A stretch of DNA of 64,000 bases from Eumeta japonica (Eukaryota; Arthropoda; Insecta; Lepidoptera; Psychidae), in NCBI GenBank assembly GCA_005406025.1, contig BGZK01001454.1, forward strand, positions 62,001-126,000. Direction: 5' to 3'. Of this stretch, positions 37,240-50,007 are shown in pieces; position 1 is the stretch's first letter; every line of letters begins with the position of its first letter. The notes under the pieces are model-generated. The model had not been told where the DNA came from, ran no database searches, and was given only the letters and a program-made list of their open reading frames with translations. The translations under genes and the position numbers were made by a program.

Positions 37240-37729
37240 TAATATCTATACATACAATCAGAATCACATATACAATCAAAAAACGGCTTTCAAGCAATCT
37301 ACTTCAGCGGAAACTTACTTTTAAAAATATATTACAAAAATTTTAAAATGCTAAATAAGTAGGCATATTTTCTAAATTTTGTTTTGCTATAATGTATGTA
37401 CAATGTATTGAATAATTTTGTTGATTTAATATTTTTTTAGTCTAGGGCAAATAAATAAAAATATAGTTTAAGTCATTAATTTATTGAAGTTATATTCTTT
37501 GGCGTTTGGATGAGAGTGAATTTGTGAGCTGCGCTTGCACAAACGACATGATGAAGTTAGCCACAGAATAGAAATAATAAAAAAATATATTTTTCAACAC
37601 TGATATAGTTACAAACAGATTGAAGCTGCCCGCTTAGAATTCGAATTTCGAATAATGAGAATTTATGTACATTTAATATAAGAAAATAAATTATTTTAAA
37701 ATTTAAACTGAACTTTATTGACTGTGTTT

Positions 37730-40572
37730 GGCGAGTACTTTGTTGATACTCTATGGTATGGCGTCTGATGATGGAGCTGGAAGGTGGTCATAGGAACTCC
37801 GTAATTAAACGACGCAACCCCATCGAGTTTGGGCTCGTTTGATTCGTCTTGACGAGTACTTTGATACTATATGGTAACCAGGGTCTGAGATGGAGCTGGA
37901 AGGTGGTATGGAACTCCGTAATTAAACGACGCAACCCCATCGAGTTTGGGCTCGTTTGATTCCTCTTGACGAGTACTTTGATACTATATGGTAATCAGCG
38001 TCTGATGATGGAGCTAAAGGTGGCCATAGGAACTCCGTAATTAAACGACGCAACCCCATCGAGTTTGGGCTCGTTTGATTCGTCTTGACAGTACTTTGAT
38101 ACTATATGGTAATCAGCGTCTGATGATGGAGCTAGAAGGTGTATAGGACTCCGTAATTAAACGACGCAACCCCATCGAGTTTGGGCTCGTTTGATTCGTC
38201 TTGACAGTACTTTGATACTCTATGGTAATCCAGCGTCTGATGATGGAGCTGAAGATGGCCATAGGAACTCCGTATTTAAACGACGCAACCCCATCGAGTT
38301 TGGGCTCGTTTGATTCTCTGACGAGTACTTTGATACTATATGGTAATCAGCGTCTGATGATGGAGCTAGAAGGTGGCATAGGAACTCCGTAATTAAACGA
38401 CGCAACCCCATCGAGTTTGGGCTCGTTTGATTCCTCTTGACGAGTACTTTGATACTATATGGTAACCAGGGTCTGATGGAGCTGGAAGGTGGCCATAGGA
38501 ACTCCGTAATTAAACGACCAACCCCATCGAGTTTGGGCTCGTTTGATTCCTCTTGACGAGTACTTTGATACTATATGGTAATCAGGTCTGATGATGGAGC
38601 TAGAAGGTGGCCATAGGAACTCCGTAATTAAACGACGCAACCCCATCGAGTTTGGGCTCGTTTGATTCGTCTTGACGAGTACTTTGATACTATATGGTAA
38701 CCAGGGTCTGATGATGGAGCTGGAAGGTGGCCATAGGAACTCCGTAATTAAACGACGCAACCCCATCGAGTTTGGGCTCGTTTGATTCGTCTTGACGAGT
38801 ACTTTGATACTATGGTAACCAGGGTCTGATGATGGAGCTGGAAGGTGGCCATAGGAACTCCGTAATTAAACGACGCAACCCCATCGAGTTTGGGCTCGTT
38901 TGATTCGTCTTGACGAGTACTTTGATACTATATGGTAATCAGCGTCTGATGATGGAGCTGGAAGGTGGCCATAGGAACTCCGTAATTAAACGACGCAACC
39001 CCATCGAGTTTGGGCTCGTTTGATTCTCTTGACGAGTACTTTGATACTATATGGTAATCAGCGTCTGATGATGGAGCTGAAGGTGGCCATAGGAACTCCG
39101 TAATTAAACGACGCAACCCCATCGAGTTTGGGCTCGTTTGATTCGTCTTGACGAGTACTTTGATACTATATGGTAACCAGGGTCTGATGATGGAGCTGGA
39201 AGGTGGCCATAGGAACTCCGTAATTAAACGACGCAACCCCATCGAGTTTGGGCTCGTTTGATTCCTCTTGACGAGTACTTTGATACTATATGGTAATCAG
39301 CGTCTGATGATGGAGCTGAAGGTGGCCATAGGAACTCCGTAATTAAACGACGCAACCCCATCGAGTTTGGGCTCGTTTGATTCGTCTTGACGAGTACTTT
39401 GATACTATATGGTAATCAGGGTCTGATGATGGAGCTGGAAGGTGGCCATAGGAACTCCGTAATTAAACGACGCAACCCCATCGAGTTTGGGCTCGTTTGA
39501 TTCTCTTGACGAGTACTTTGATACTATATGGTAATCAGCGTCTGATGATGGAGCTAGAAGGTGGCCATAGGAACTCCGTAATTAAACGACGCAACCCCAT
39601 CGAGTTTGGGCTCGTTTGATTCGTCTTGACGAGTACTTTGATACTATATGGTAACCAGGTCTGATGATGGAGCTGAGGTGGCCATAGGAACTCCGTAATT
39701 AAACGACGCAACCCCATCGAGTTTGGGCTCGTTTGATTCGTCTTGACGAGTACTTTGATACTATATGGTAACCAGGGTCTGATGATGGAGCTGGAAGGTG
39801 GCCATAGGAACTCCGTAATTAAACGACGCAACCCCATCGAGTTTGGGCTCGTTTGATTCGTCTTGACGAGTACTTGATACTATATGGTAATCAGCGTCTG
39901 ATGATGGAGCTGGAAGGTGGCCATAGGAACTCCGTAATTAAACGACGCAACCCCATCGAGTTTGGGCTCGTTTGATTCCTCTTGACGAGTACTTTGATAC
40001 TATATGGTAATCAGCGTCTGATGATGGAGCTAGAAGGTGGCCATAGGAACTCCGTAATTAAACGACGCAACCCCATCGAGTTTGGGCTCGTTTGATTCGT
40101 CTTGACGAGTACTTTGATACTATATGGTAACCAGGGTCTGATGATGGAGCTGGAAGGTGGCCATAGGAACTCCGTAATTAAACGACGCAACCCCATCGAG
40201 TTTGGGCTCGTTTGATTCCTCTTGACGAGTACTTTGATACTATATGGTAATCAGCGTCTGATGATGGAGCTGAAGGTGGCCATAGGAACTCCGTAATTAA
40301 ACGACGCAACCCCATCGAGTTTGGGCTCGTTTGATTCGTCTTGACGAGTACTTTGATACTATATGGTAATCAGCGTCTGATGATGGAGCTAGAAGGTGGC
40401 CATAGGAACTCCGTAATTAAACGACGCAACCCCATCGAGTTTGGGCTCGTTTGATTCGTCTTGACGAAGCACTTTGATACTATATGGTAATCAGGTCTGA
40501 TGATGGAGCTAGAAGGTGGCCATAGGAACTCCATAATTAAACGACGCAACCCCATCGAGTTTGGGCTCGTTT
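37730..40572. repeat. 119-bp satellite array, 24 monomers with octamer pattern
   Basis: Twenty-four head-to-tail copies were counted by the conserved segment CGACGCAACCCCATCG (first near 37809, last near 40540); spacing is 114-120 bp, mostly 119. Two diagnostic sites vary: AACCAGGG versus AATCAGCG, and TTCGTCTT versus TTCCTCTT. From about 38550 their combination repeats every eight monomers (about 952 bp). The array starts and ends abruptly in unique sequence. Reading frames through it on the minus strand are repeats, not genes. Confidence 0.95.
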
Positions 40573-41420
40573 TTAATGATGCCAAAGAAGTATAACTTCT
40601 CAAGCGCGTACTTATGTACACGCACCCAATTTTTATTTTAACAGACACAAATAAATGAAGTATATATATTTATAGGAATGTATAAAACATTATTAATATC
40701 AAATCCCACATGATTTTGAAAAACTTCAGAAGAAAACAATCACAATCAAATCAAACAAATATGTCACTTCTTCATAAAGTATTGTGTTCTTTATAACGGC
40801 GATTGAGCATACCATACTCAATACTTTGTTGATTAACTGTTTAGTTTCATTGCCCACGCCAACTGTACGTGCAATAAAAACATAGGTTTTCTCTTTTGTC
40901 TTCATACTTCACACCCTGCAAATGGTAGGGGTTTTTTTTTATTTATTTTATGCTAGCTCAGTTAAAGCGCGCGTCGCCCTGATTATTTCATAACTCTTTG
41001 ATTTTTACTCTTAATTTTTACTAATTTGTCTGCAACAATAAAATTAATCAGTATATCGCACAAATTTTCAGATATTGATAATATATTGATGGATCACTAC
41101 CAGTTCCAAATCAGACACTCAACTGTTAATAAAACTGTAACAAGTATAGAAAAATGTAGAAATATGTTGCATATGTATTGCAACCAAACACATTTTTTAC
41201 CAGAAATGTGATCAGTGATGTGCACAGAGATTTCAGACAGTTTATACAAGGCTAAAAAAGCTTACTAGTTCTACCTAGCATTGGTCCGACCGGCAATCCA
41301 TCATGTGATCGGTACCCTACCTGACTTTTACCATTTGGAAAAATCATTGAATAGGAAAAAAAATGTCTAAATATTTTGATTGTTGGTAGTAAGACAATCA
41401 TTCAAAACATGTCTATAATA
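40573..41420. other. AT-rich intergenic DNA
   Basis: I see no gene, terminal repeat or tandem repeat. The short open frame at 41026-41211 has no recognisable features. Confidence 0.4.
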
Positions 41421-42518
41421 GGGTGATTCATTTCCGCAAAGTATTTTTTTTTTCTCGGTGCTCAAGCAAAATATTAATCTACACGTAGAAAAAAATTCTC
41501 ACTAAGTTTGAGCCCTTAATATTAATTTTAACCACTTCTATTTCAATTTTTTAGTTTTCCCATTTAAAATACACATAAAAAAATGGTTTTCAAATTTCTA
41601 ATGCTTAAGAGCCTTTACAAATATTTTCAATCGGTTTGATGGACCTTATAGGAAATTTGCTCCTTAAAATGCATTTGGAATTCTTTTCGTATCTCCATTG
41701 GTTCACCAGTAGAAATGGTCAAAGTACAATTTTGAAAAATCCTTTTTCAGTTTTCGAGCTAATTGCCAAAGTAAAAGGAAAATACGACTCAATTGTTAAT
41801 GAAAGGATCGGCTGATATATCAATGCATTTATAGTGACTTATGCCTAAAACCTTAAAATCCATAAATACTATCTGAAAACATTATTTATAATTTTCTCAA
41901 TAATTACCTCTATATCTCTCTATTCAAAGCATTTTCCTTGAGTTGTTATGATTTCTGATTTATAATCAATATAAAAACAATAGATAAATTCATAAAAACA
42001 CAACAAAATTTTAATCAAAGGATATCTACAAAAGATACGTGGTAATTTAACATATTTCGACTTTAATCAATACCTAAATATTTATAAATAAAAAAGCAAG
42101 GAAGCAAAATTACCACGAACCACTTTTCATTAACGATTGAGTGGTATTTTCCTTTTAGTTTTGGCAATTAGCTCGAAAAAACTGAAAAAAAGCGATTTTT
42201 CGCAAAAATTGTACTTTGACCACTTCTACTGAATCAATAGGAATACAGAAAAAATCTAAATGCATTTTTGGGGCATGATTTCCTATAAGGTCCATCAAAC
42301 CGATTGAAAATATTGTAAAAGGTCTTTAAGCATTAGAAATTTGAAAAAAAAAATTTTTTTTACGTGTATTTTAAATGGGAAACCTTAAAATTGAAACAGA
42401 GAGTGGTTAAAATTAATATTAAGGGCTCAAACTTGGTGAGAATTTTTTTTTCTACGTGTAAATTAAGATTTTGCTTGAGCACCGAGAAAAAGAAATACTT
42501 GCAGAAATGAATCAACCC
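41421..42518. mobile_element. Non-autonomous element with about 390-bp inverted repeats
   Basis: Left arm 41421 to about 41810 is the imperfect reverse complement of about 42125-42518. Ends read GGGTGATTCATTTCCGCAAA on the left and, inverted, GGGTTGATTCATTTCTGCAA on the right. Shared inner phrases include ATCGGTTTGATGGACCTTAT and GCAATTAGCTCGAAAA. The centre of about 300 bp is unique and non-coding. Superfamily and target duplication are unclear. Confidence 0.8.
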
Positions 42519-43199
42519 AGTTTATAATTCACAAAACACTTGTAATACTGCTGAAAATTATTAAATTTAGTTTTTTACAGTTCCATGAAAGTTTCAAATT
42601 CATTAATTTTTCGGGCACAATAAATTTCACTCATCTCTTTCCATAATATTTAATACTGTCTGAGAAAATATTTTTGGAAACATATTTAGAAAACAAATTG
42701 AATTCAAATTCCCTTCCCTTCGCAATCAACTTGATCATTTCCTCAAAAGATAATGTTAAAAGAGTAGTAGATTGTAATTTATTTAAGCATATTTCGACAA
42801 GACACCTATATGTTTCTTTTTTTTACAGTAAATTTACCAAATAATTACCAGAGATAATATAATAATTAATAAGAAAACATTACAGATAGTCAATCATTTG
42901 CCCTAAAAAAATACAATCAAAAAAACACTGTGGTTACGATATGGACGGGATAGAGGCTCTGCTTCCTAACCTAAACACGCTATATACATTTTCACGCACA
43001 TAGTTACATCTTTGCTGTCCACACATTGACTAAACCAGAACCATTAGTATAAAAGTAGGCACCAACTCAAGCTTTCAGTTACAGGCGGCGATAGTACGGC
43101 CTGCTTGCAATGATTTGTCGCATTTATTTTTATGCAAGTTAGTAAAAAAAACAGGAATGGCCTGACGAATTAAAACTTCAAATTAATTTCGAAAAATAG
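42519..43199. other. AT-rich intergenic DNA before the Penelope-like fragment
   Basis: No coding or repeat structure could be supported. It may include decayed upstream sequence of the element that follows. Confidence 0.3.
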
Positions 43200-44130
43200 G
43201 TAATTCGAATTAAAATTTGAATTACCTAGCCAACATATGTCAGAATTGTTTCAAAATCATATTAAAATATACTCCCCAAAATCCAATTTAAACTCAAAAA
43301 GGAACTAATTCAATATATATTTTTTTAATTTGACTTTAATTAGAATTAATAATGGACATAAATTTCAATTATACAGAAAACCCATTTGCACAAGTACTAC
43401 AATAACCGTTTGTTCTTGTTATACATGGCAACACAAATTGACGGCTTACGCATCTATGATACATCAATTATTCACTATATCCTTTAACAATCATAATTTC
43501 CCATTAGAATTAAACACTATTTACAACATAGCATTGACAAACGGATACAGTAAAATATATTTTGAAGAACTTGTCAATAAAAAGCAAAAAAATATTATAA
43601 GAAACAGTGTCTATCCAACATAATGAAAAGACCAAAAGAAATATGTAGCTAGTTTTAACATATTATGGTAGTATTGGAGAAAATTTCAAAATTATTAAAA
43701 GCTATATTAACATGGTCTTTAAAACAAATAACAATTAAATTAACAAATAACAAAGTAATAAAAACTTTGTGTAATAATAAACAAAAATTGCATTGTAATA
43801 AAAAATGTGGAATTTACAAATTAACTTGTGATGAATATAATTCATATATATAAAACAGACTGGACGTTGTTTTGAAACTAGGTAAAGAACACATGTTTCA
43901 GCTTTTGAAATTAATAAATCAGACAATCTCATTTTGCTAAATGTTTAATAGAAACCGGTCATAAACCAATTCAATATGATCACAAGTTCAATGTTTTGCA
44001 TATGTGTGAGAAGGGGTTACATTTAAATGTTTTGGAATCATTCGAAATTTTAAAATATAAAGATAATAATAATATGCTCAATGACCAAATAGATATTTAT
44101 AAATCGCCATTGTTAGACACTTTCCTGTAA
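43200..44130 (+). mobile_element. Penelope-like element fragment (RT end plus GIY-YIG)
   Basis: The frame from 43330 reads DLTLIRINN-like sequence, then YRKPICTSTT, HKLTAYASMIHQLF and ALTNGY, matching the C-terminal RT region of Penelope-like retroelements. After a frame change, CGIYKLTCDEYNSYI (about 43805-43850) opens a GIY-YIG nuclease domain. It continues in other frames through a TGRCFET-like segment, then KCLIETGHKPIQYDHKF and FEILKY to TAA at 44128-44130. It is 5'-truncated with several indels, again largely in A/T-rich runs. Confidence 0.8.
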
Positions 44131-44662
44131 CTATTTGGGTAACGGTTGGTGATGGTTAATCTGGGACAATTGACAAGTGTGTCTATTGGAGATGCTCTTT
44201 GGCTGCAGGTAGAGGGGCTTTTGTCACCCTTTGACGTATTGCCCAGTGCATGACTGCATACCATATGAGGAAGTTGGGAACCCATCTGTCGGTTGTTTTT
44301 GACACTCCTTATGCCCTGGTGGATGTGACTGTCTGCATTTTCCTGAGGATGTGCCTAGTTGGTATGAAACATACTTAACCATCAATATACAATCAATACA
44401 ATAAATAATATAACTATTAGTGGACTAAGATAAATAAACAATTAACCCTTGCTTAGGTGTTTAATATCTGTTAATCCTCTCGAATCAATGTTCAATTCTT
44501 TGGATAGGGATTCGTAGTGGAAAAACAGATTTAAGGAACAGTGGTAGGTTACATGCTGCATGCTAATGCCTATTGCAGGCAAATATATCTACCATTTCAG
44601 GTAAAGTAAAAATATCAAATTTATCCAGGTTATCCAAGATGCAAAAATCTATCTCCCTTTGA
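44131..44662. other. Sequence 3' of the Penelope-like fragment
   Basis: The first 250 bp are less AT-rich than the surroundings and may be the element's 3' untranslated part; the rest is featureless. No gene is supported. Confidence 0.3.
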
Positions 44663-45043
44663 AAAGACCAACATAAACTTCCATCCAGATTGAACAATGC
44701 AAAAGTTAATAGAGGAGCACAGATGTGTTCATATCCAAACACCCAACTTCAAGAAATTCCAATCGGAAACTGTAGTGGAGACGAATATTACAAGAAGCTA
44801 TTAGGACATTCTTACAACTGTCACAATAAAATAGTAGAAATGGAAAATTTAATTTTAAATTAAAGTTGTAGGTATGCCTCAATAATGAACCAACTAGGTG
44901 AACAAATTGGTCTTGTAGTAAAACATAAATTTATTAAGAAATTCATATATGGCTCTGCAAATAATTCTGTAATAAGTACCAAGACTCTAATAAAAACGTC
45001 GGTTGCAGCAAAAGTAGAAACAATTCATAGAATTAATCTGTAA
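44663..45043 (+). pseudogene. Unassigned coding-like block with one internal stop
   Basis: One frame is open for 127 codons apart from a TAA at 44861-44863. Its residues are more protein-like than neighbouring frames (AKVNRGAQMCSYPNTQLQEI, YYKKLLGHSYNCHNKIVEME, then MNQLGEQIGLVVKHKFIKKF). I do not recognise the family. It could be a retrocopy fragment, a remnant of an element, or chance. Confidence 0.25.
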
Positions 45044-46219
45044 GATTTGATAGACAATGTATGGACAATATGTCATATCTTATGTATTATATTTACAAAT
45101 TAAATTTACTTTTGGTGCGACCCACCATAATTCTTTCATCATTACCTGATAAATACAAATACAGAAGCTAATAATAAAAAAGTTACTATTTCAAATTAGC
45201 ACATGCAGAAATTTTCTTGAACAAGAGATTTAATTTCTGGGTAAGTTCTTTAATAATTCACCATACATCTTCTATTCAAAATGTAAAAAACATAACAACC
45301 TTTATAATTCATTTTGTTTAAAGAAATAAACATGTCAAAACAAAATGTGGCTGACTGATGTCACTCAATGTACAAATAAAGACTGCTAAGAGATTTTTTA
45401 AGGGGCATGGTAAGCGCTGTTGATTGCTGTGCCTCTGCACTACTGAGTTCAATTAATTTTATTATCGATCTACCGCATTTAGTGCACACTATTTGCTAAG
45501 AACCTGATGAAAATAAAATTTTAATTAATCAATTGTTGTTTAAATTGTTTTAAACACTCAAAGTTCTAGACCTTGTTCTTCATAATTATTCCAATGGTCA
45601 CTATGAAGTTGCCGTCTCGATTAACATTTTCAACGCCGGTGACTGATATATAAGACATCAAGTGTCCTGTCACTCACACCAACCACCGATATGTTGGTCG
45701 TAAACAAAAGGAACTTTTTGGGATATGTACAAAATAATTATGAATATTTTATGTACTTATGTAGAAATTATAAAGAATAAAGTGAAATTACATAGAAGTA
45801 TATTTCCAAACCAATAAAGATAAAATGTATTTTAAATTTTGTATTTTTTTCACATTTTCGAAATCATCTTCATATGTATGCTACGCCAGGAACTGACATA
45901 CATGTTTATTAATGATGTGCCACTGCCGGAATAAATGAAACAACAGACAATTATCTGTTAGTTAAATAAATAAAAGTGTTATTAATAAAAAAAATTGTAA
46001 ATATTTTTTATTACTGCAGATTTACACATTATATAAACAATAATGCAAGAAATGGAAAGAAGAGTGAATTACATAGTGATAGAATAACTTCTGGAAATAT
46101 ACTGAAATATTATTTAATTATTACGACGTTAATAAGCAGGATGTCTAAATCAAGTTAGGATTTAATCATTTTGAGTATTAAACTGTACATCTCGTGTGTG
46201 TCACTCTTGTGTATTTATA
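45044..46219. other. AT-rich intergenic DNA
   Basis: I see no gene. A GC-richer patch at about 45395-45470 vaguely resembles a tRNA-derived SINE start, but box spacing is not convincing. Confidence 0.35.
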
Positions 46220-46223
46220 TTAA

Positions 46224-49167
46224 CCCTTTTCCAGTTAGAGGGAATACTTTTCCCACCAACTTTTTTTTCTATAGATAAACGATTTATACTCTTAATTTTT
46301 TTTTCTAACCTGGCAATACTAAATAGAAAAAAAAAAGTATTTTTTTTCGTAATTTGACAGATTGACAGATAGGTACATTATTTTCGTGACGTTGGTTTGA
46401 AAATGTACAACAGGTGTTTTTTTGAACTTCGAAGTAAATCGGTATAAATCTTCAAAATCAACAGGTATCAAAGGTAAGTTCTTCTAGCATTTATTGATAT
46501 ATCTATAGTAACTCACAGATGATAGTTATTTTCGGTTTATCTTGCACGTATTTTTTTTCGATGATTTTTCTTGGTGGGAATAATATTCCCTGTAACCAAT
46601 AACGGTATTGTGTGGATCGAAGTTTTGCTTGGAATTTCTTGGTGGGTGTTTCAATTTCGGCTGCATAAACTTGCATGTGGTTTCTTGATGTGTTTTTGCT
46701 TTAGAATGTTTTTATTCTTTACAGCTCGATAAAATGAGCAAAGCTCTAAAAGATCATGAAATAGAGGCAGCGTTATTGAGATGTTCGATTTCCCATCTGA
46801 TCCGAACCAATCTGAAGATGACAACGAATCGGATGAGGAAGAAACTTCACAATGCCACGAAACTGAAGCGGATTTTAGAGGAAATAGATGACCCAGGTCT
46901 ACGGTCTACTGAGGCAATTAGGTTTCACCTCAGCCTTCCACTTCAAGTGCAGACATACTTTTGAGCGCCTTCTGCTAGGGTTGAATGTCCAAGCCCATTG
47001 CCTGAAGAAGAACTGAGTAATGGACATCAGGTAGCGAGGGAAATAGACCGTGGGACAGGAAGGAGAAATGGGCGTGGTATAGGATGGGTAAGAGGACGCG
47101 TAGCGGGAAGGGGAAGCACGCGGTACGACAGAAGGAAGAGTAGAAAGGGTGGTAAAAGTCCGGATCGTGAAGATAGTGATTCTACAGACGAAAACGACTT
47201 AGCAGAGGCCCAAGTTGATTTAGAAGAATGCTTCTGACGAAGACATGTGGAAGAAGAGTTCGTGGACTGCAGATAGGCCAGAACCTGACATCTTCGATAG
47301 TATTCCTTTGTCTCCAACACGAATGTTACCATCAAATGCCAGACCTATTCGTCATTTCGAAAAATTTTACTCAAGACGTTTTGAATTGATTGTTCGGAAA
47401 CCAACTTATATGCCAGTCAAAATAATATATTGGGGTGGACTGAAATCGACATCAAAGAATTGAAAGCTTTCTTTGGAATCATTATTATAATGGGCTACAA
47501 TATTTTACCCTCCTTGGAACTTTATTGGTCTTCCGATCCAGCTTTTAGAGTTGATGAAATAGCTTCCACAATGCCATACAGAAGATTCAAGCTTATATTA
47601 CGATGTTTACATTTGAATGACAATTCAAAGCAACTCAGATCCAGTCCAGATTATGACAAGTTATTCAAAATTCGACCTTTAGTGACGCTTCTCAACAGTA
47701 CTTTTCAAAATAATGCGAATAATTCTTCATCACAGTCCATAGACGAATCCATGATAGTCTTCAAAGGGAGGTCCTCGTTAAAACAATATATGCCCTAAAG
47801 CCTATAAAAGGGGATTCAAGGTGTGGTGTCGTTGCGACAGTTCTACTGGCTATCTTTATGAGTTTGACATATATACCGGAAAAGATGGTGATAGAGTTGA
47901 AGACAATTTAGGAGCGAAGGTAGTCACGAAGTTGACGGAAAAATTGACAGGAATGGGAGCTGTGCATGTAACTTTCGATAACTTTTTTTGCGGATACGAA
48001 ATCATGAAATCCCTGTTCGATAATTGTATTTACGCTAGCGGTACTGTTCGAAGACAAAGGGCAGACCTACCTAAAATTGTAAAGAGCAAGAAGAAATTAA
48101 AACTGAAAAAGGGTGAGCATAAATGGAGAGTCAAAGGTGATGTTGCTTTTGTGATCTGGCAGGATACAAAGGAGGTGCTGTTCTTGACCAATGCTTTCCA
48201 TCCGAACGTCAATATAACATCTGTAACTAGGACTCAAAAGATGGTACGAAGACTGATGTTGGATGTCCTGCAGTTGTAAAGCAGTATACGAAGAGAATGG
48301 GTGGCGTGGATCATTTCGACCACATCAAAGGTACATATTCGGTTGGACGAAGAGCAGGAGGTGGTGGTTACGCATATTTTACTTTCTTTTGGACGCTTGC
48401 ATCACAAATGCATTTATACTATACAGCAAAATTCAAATTCCACAAAGCTTTCCAATTTGGAGTTTCGCATAGCTTTAGCCAGAGGTCTTATCGGAGGGTT
48501 TTCGTCCCAAAACGTCGATCTGAAGGAGTAAACTACATAGTTAGAAAGAAAGTTGCAGTTTCCGATAACTATCAGAAGTCAGTTCACATGATTGCTCCAG
48601 AAATTCGCTTTTCCAACGTTGGGGAGCACATGCCAGTTGATCTACCATCATATCAAAGATGCCGACATTGTAGTACAAAGATAAAGGATAAACGGTCGAA
48701 GATAATGTGCTGCAAATGTGGAGTTCCATTATGCATAACACCATGCTTTCTGAATTTTCATAGGCAAGCACCAGCATAACACATCTCTAAACTTGTTCTC
48801 TAGTCTTGAGTTAGGTCGCACTCGTCACTCGTCGTTTGATTTACACTAATTACCTGCCTAAATTTGCTAATTTCTATGATGATTTTGATTGCTCAGTGTT
48901 GATTTTCATACCAATGATGTATTTCTAAGTGTTGACTTTCATGGTTATTATTTTCGCTATAATAAATAAAAAACATTATAAATAAAAATTAATCATATCT
49001 TATTTGCCTGAAGTGTGCTACTGGTAGAGGGAATATTTTTACCACCAATACATATATACATATATTATATATTTTATATACATATATTATTTTTAGACAT
49101 AATTAACGTCCCAAAATCGAAATCAAATTCAAAATACCTTGGCTAGATCGTTATGTCCGTTAAGGGG
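46224..49167 (+). mobile_element. piggyBac-type transposon (frame-broken copy)
   Basis: It is flanked by TTAA on both sides (46220-46223 and 49168-49171). Ends begin CCCTTTTCC on the left and CCCCTTAACG on the right (inverted), the CCC start expected for piggyBac. A near-palindromic GGGAATA...TCCC motif occurs near both ends (46240-46254, 46576-46590, 49029-49044). It carries a + strand transposase in several frames. Confidence 0.9.
46734..48779 (+). pseudogene. piggyBac transposase, broken
   Basis: It starts at MSKALKDHEIEAALLR and runs an acidic N-terminus, then a basic Arg/Gly stretch (46998-47237). The DDE domain follows: LKAFFGIIIIMGYN and LYWSSDPAF (47460-47560), first D in QSIDESMIVFKGRSS (about 47740), second D in VTFDNFF (about 47972), third D in MGGVDHFDHI (about 48305). 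The C-terminal cysteine-rich domain is CRHCSTKIKDKRSKIMCCKC (48660-48720). About six frame changes separate the blocks. All catalytic aspartates are still encoded, so it is either recently dead or mis-sequenced. Confidence 0.88.
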
Positions 49168-49171
49168 TTAA

Positions 49172-50007
49172 AAAATATTTAAATTTTTGCAAAAATAGGC
49201 ATGCGCAAACATGGATTTTTATGTTTAAGTTCTTGTTCTATTAACTGCACAAAATGAAAATCTTGGAATCATTGTCCATATAATTACTGCTTGATATCAT
49301 TTGACAATATTGATATTCATGATTGCGCTTTATGTTAATCTTTTTTACTTCATCTGTTTTCATATTGGACGATATGCTTGTTGTTGGGGCTGCTTAAATT
49401 TATGGTGACTATGTATTCTTGTCTATTCAATAAAATGCTGGGTGAAGGCCATTTTCTATTTGACCTGTATAATAATATAATTATACCAATAAATTTTGAT
49501 TTTATATTTTCTATTAATTTTCTCCATGATTAATGCTCTTTACTTGGAATTAATGTAGCCATTAGCCGGAAGCCACAGAATAATGCTAGACTAATGCCAA
49601 CTTTATTTCAATTAAATATCTAGGAATAAAACAGAGCTGAACAATTATTATTGAATTTTTATTTTCATACAATATGAATATCCGATATAGAAATAACCAT
49701 TTTATTTGTCTAGTTTATGTTGTGTTCAGAATATCACACAGTGTATTTTTATTTATTATCAAATATTATAAATAGATATAGATAACTTTTGTGTAATAAT
49801 TATAGCTACCTAATAGAAATTATTTAAGTCATTATGGATTTTTCTTGTACAACACTATTTTGGTGCAAGTTGAAACTGACACGTCTATAATATTTAGATA
49901 ATTTACTCATTGCAGCCAATGCCACCAATTGATATATATATTAATTGATTTAGAACTCTGCCTGGAACTCGGTTCACATTATTGTGTATTTGTATTTTAT
50001 TGTATAC
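49172..50007. other. AT-rich intergenic DNA
   Basis: I see no gene or repeat structure here beyond AT-rich composition. Confidence 0.4.

Noticed and set aside
37730..40572. CRISPR-like regular repeats
   Set aside because: Monomers are contiguous with no unique spacers, and the window is eukaryotic.
38220..40648. Minus-strand frames beginning MGLRRLITEFLWPPSS
   Set aside because: They are translations of the 119-bp satellite; their repeats follow the DNA monomer and frames break wherever a monomer differs in length.
45395..45470. Possible tRNA gene or SINE head
   Set aside because: A- and B-box matches are weak and no cloverleaf could be drawn.
47027..47335. 102-codon minus-strand frame
   Set aside because: It is antisense to the basic region of the broken piggyBac transposase.
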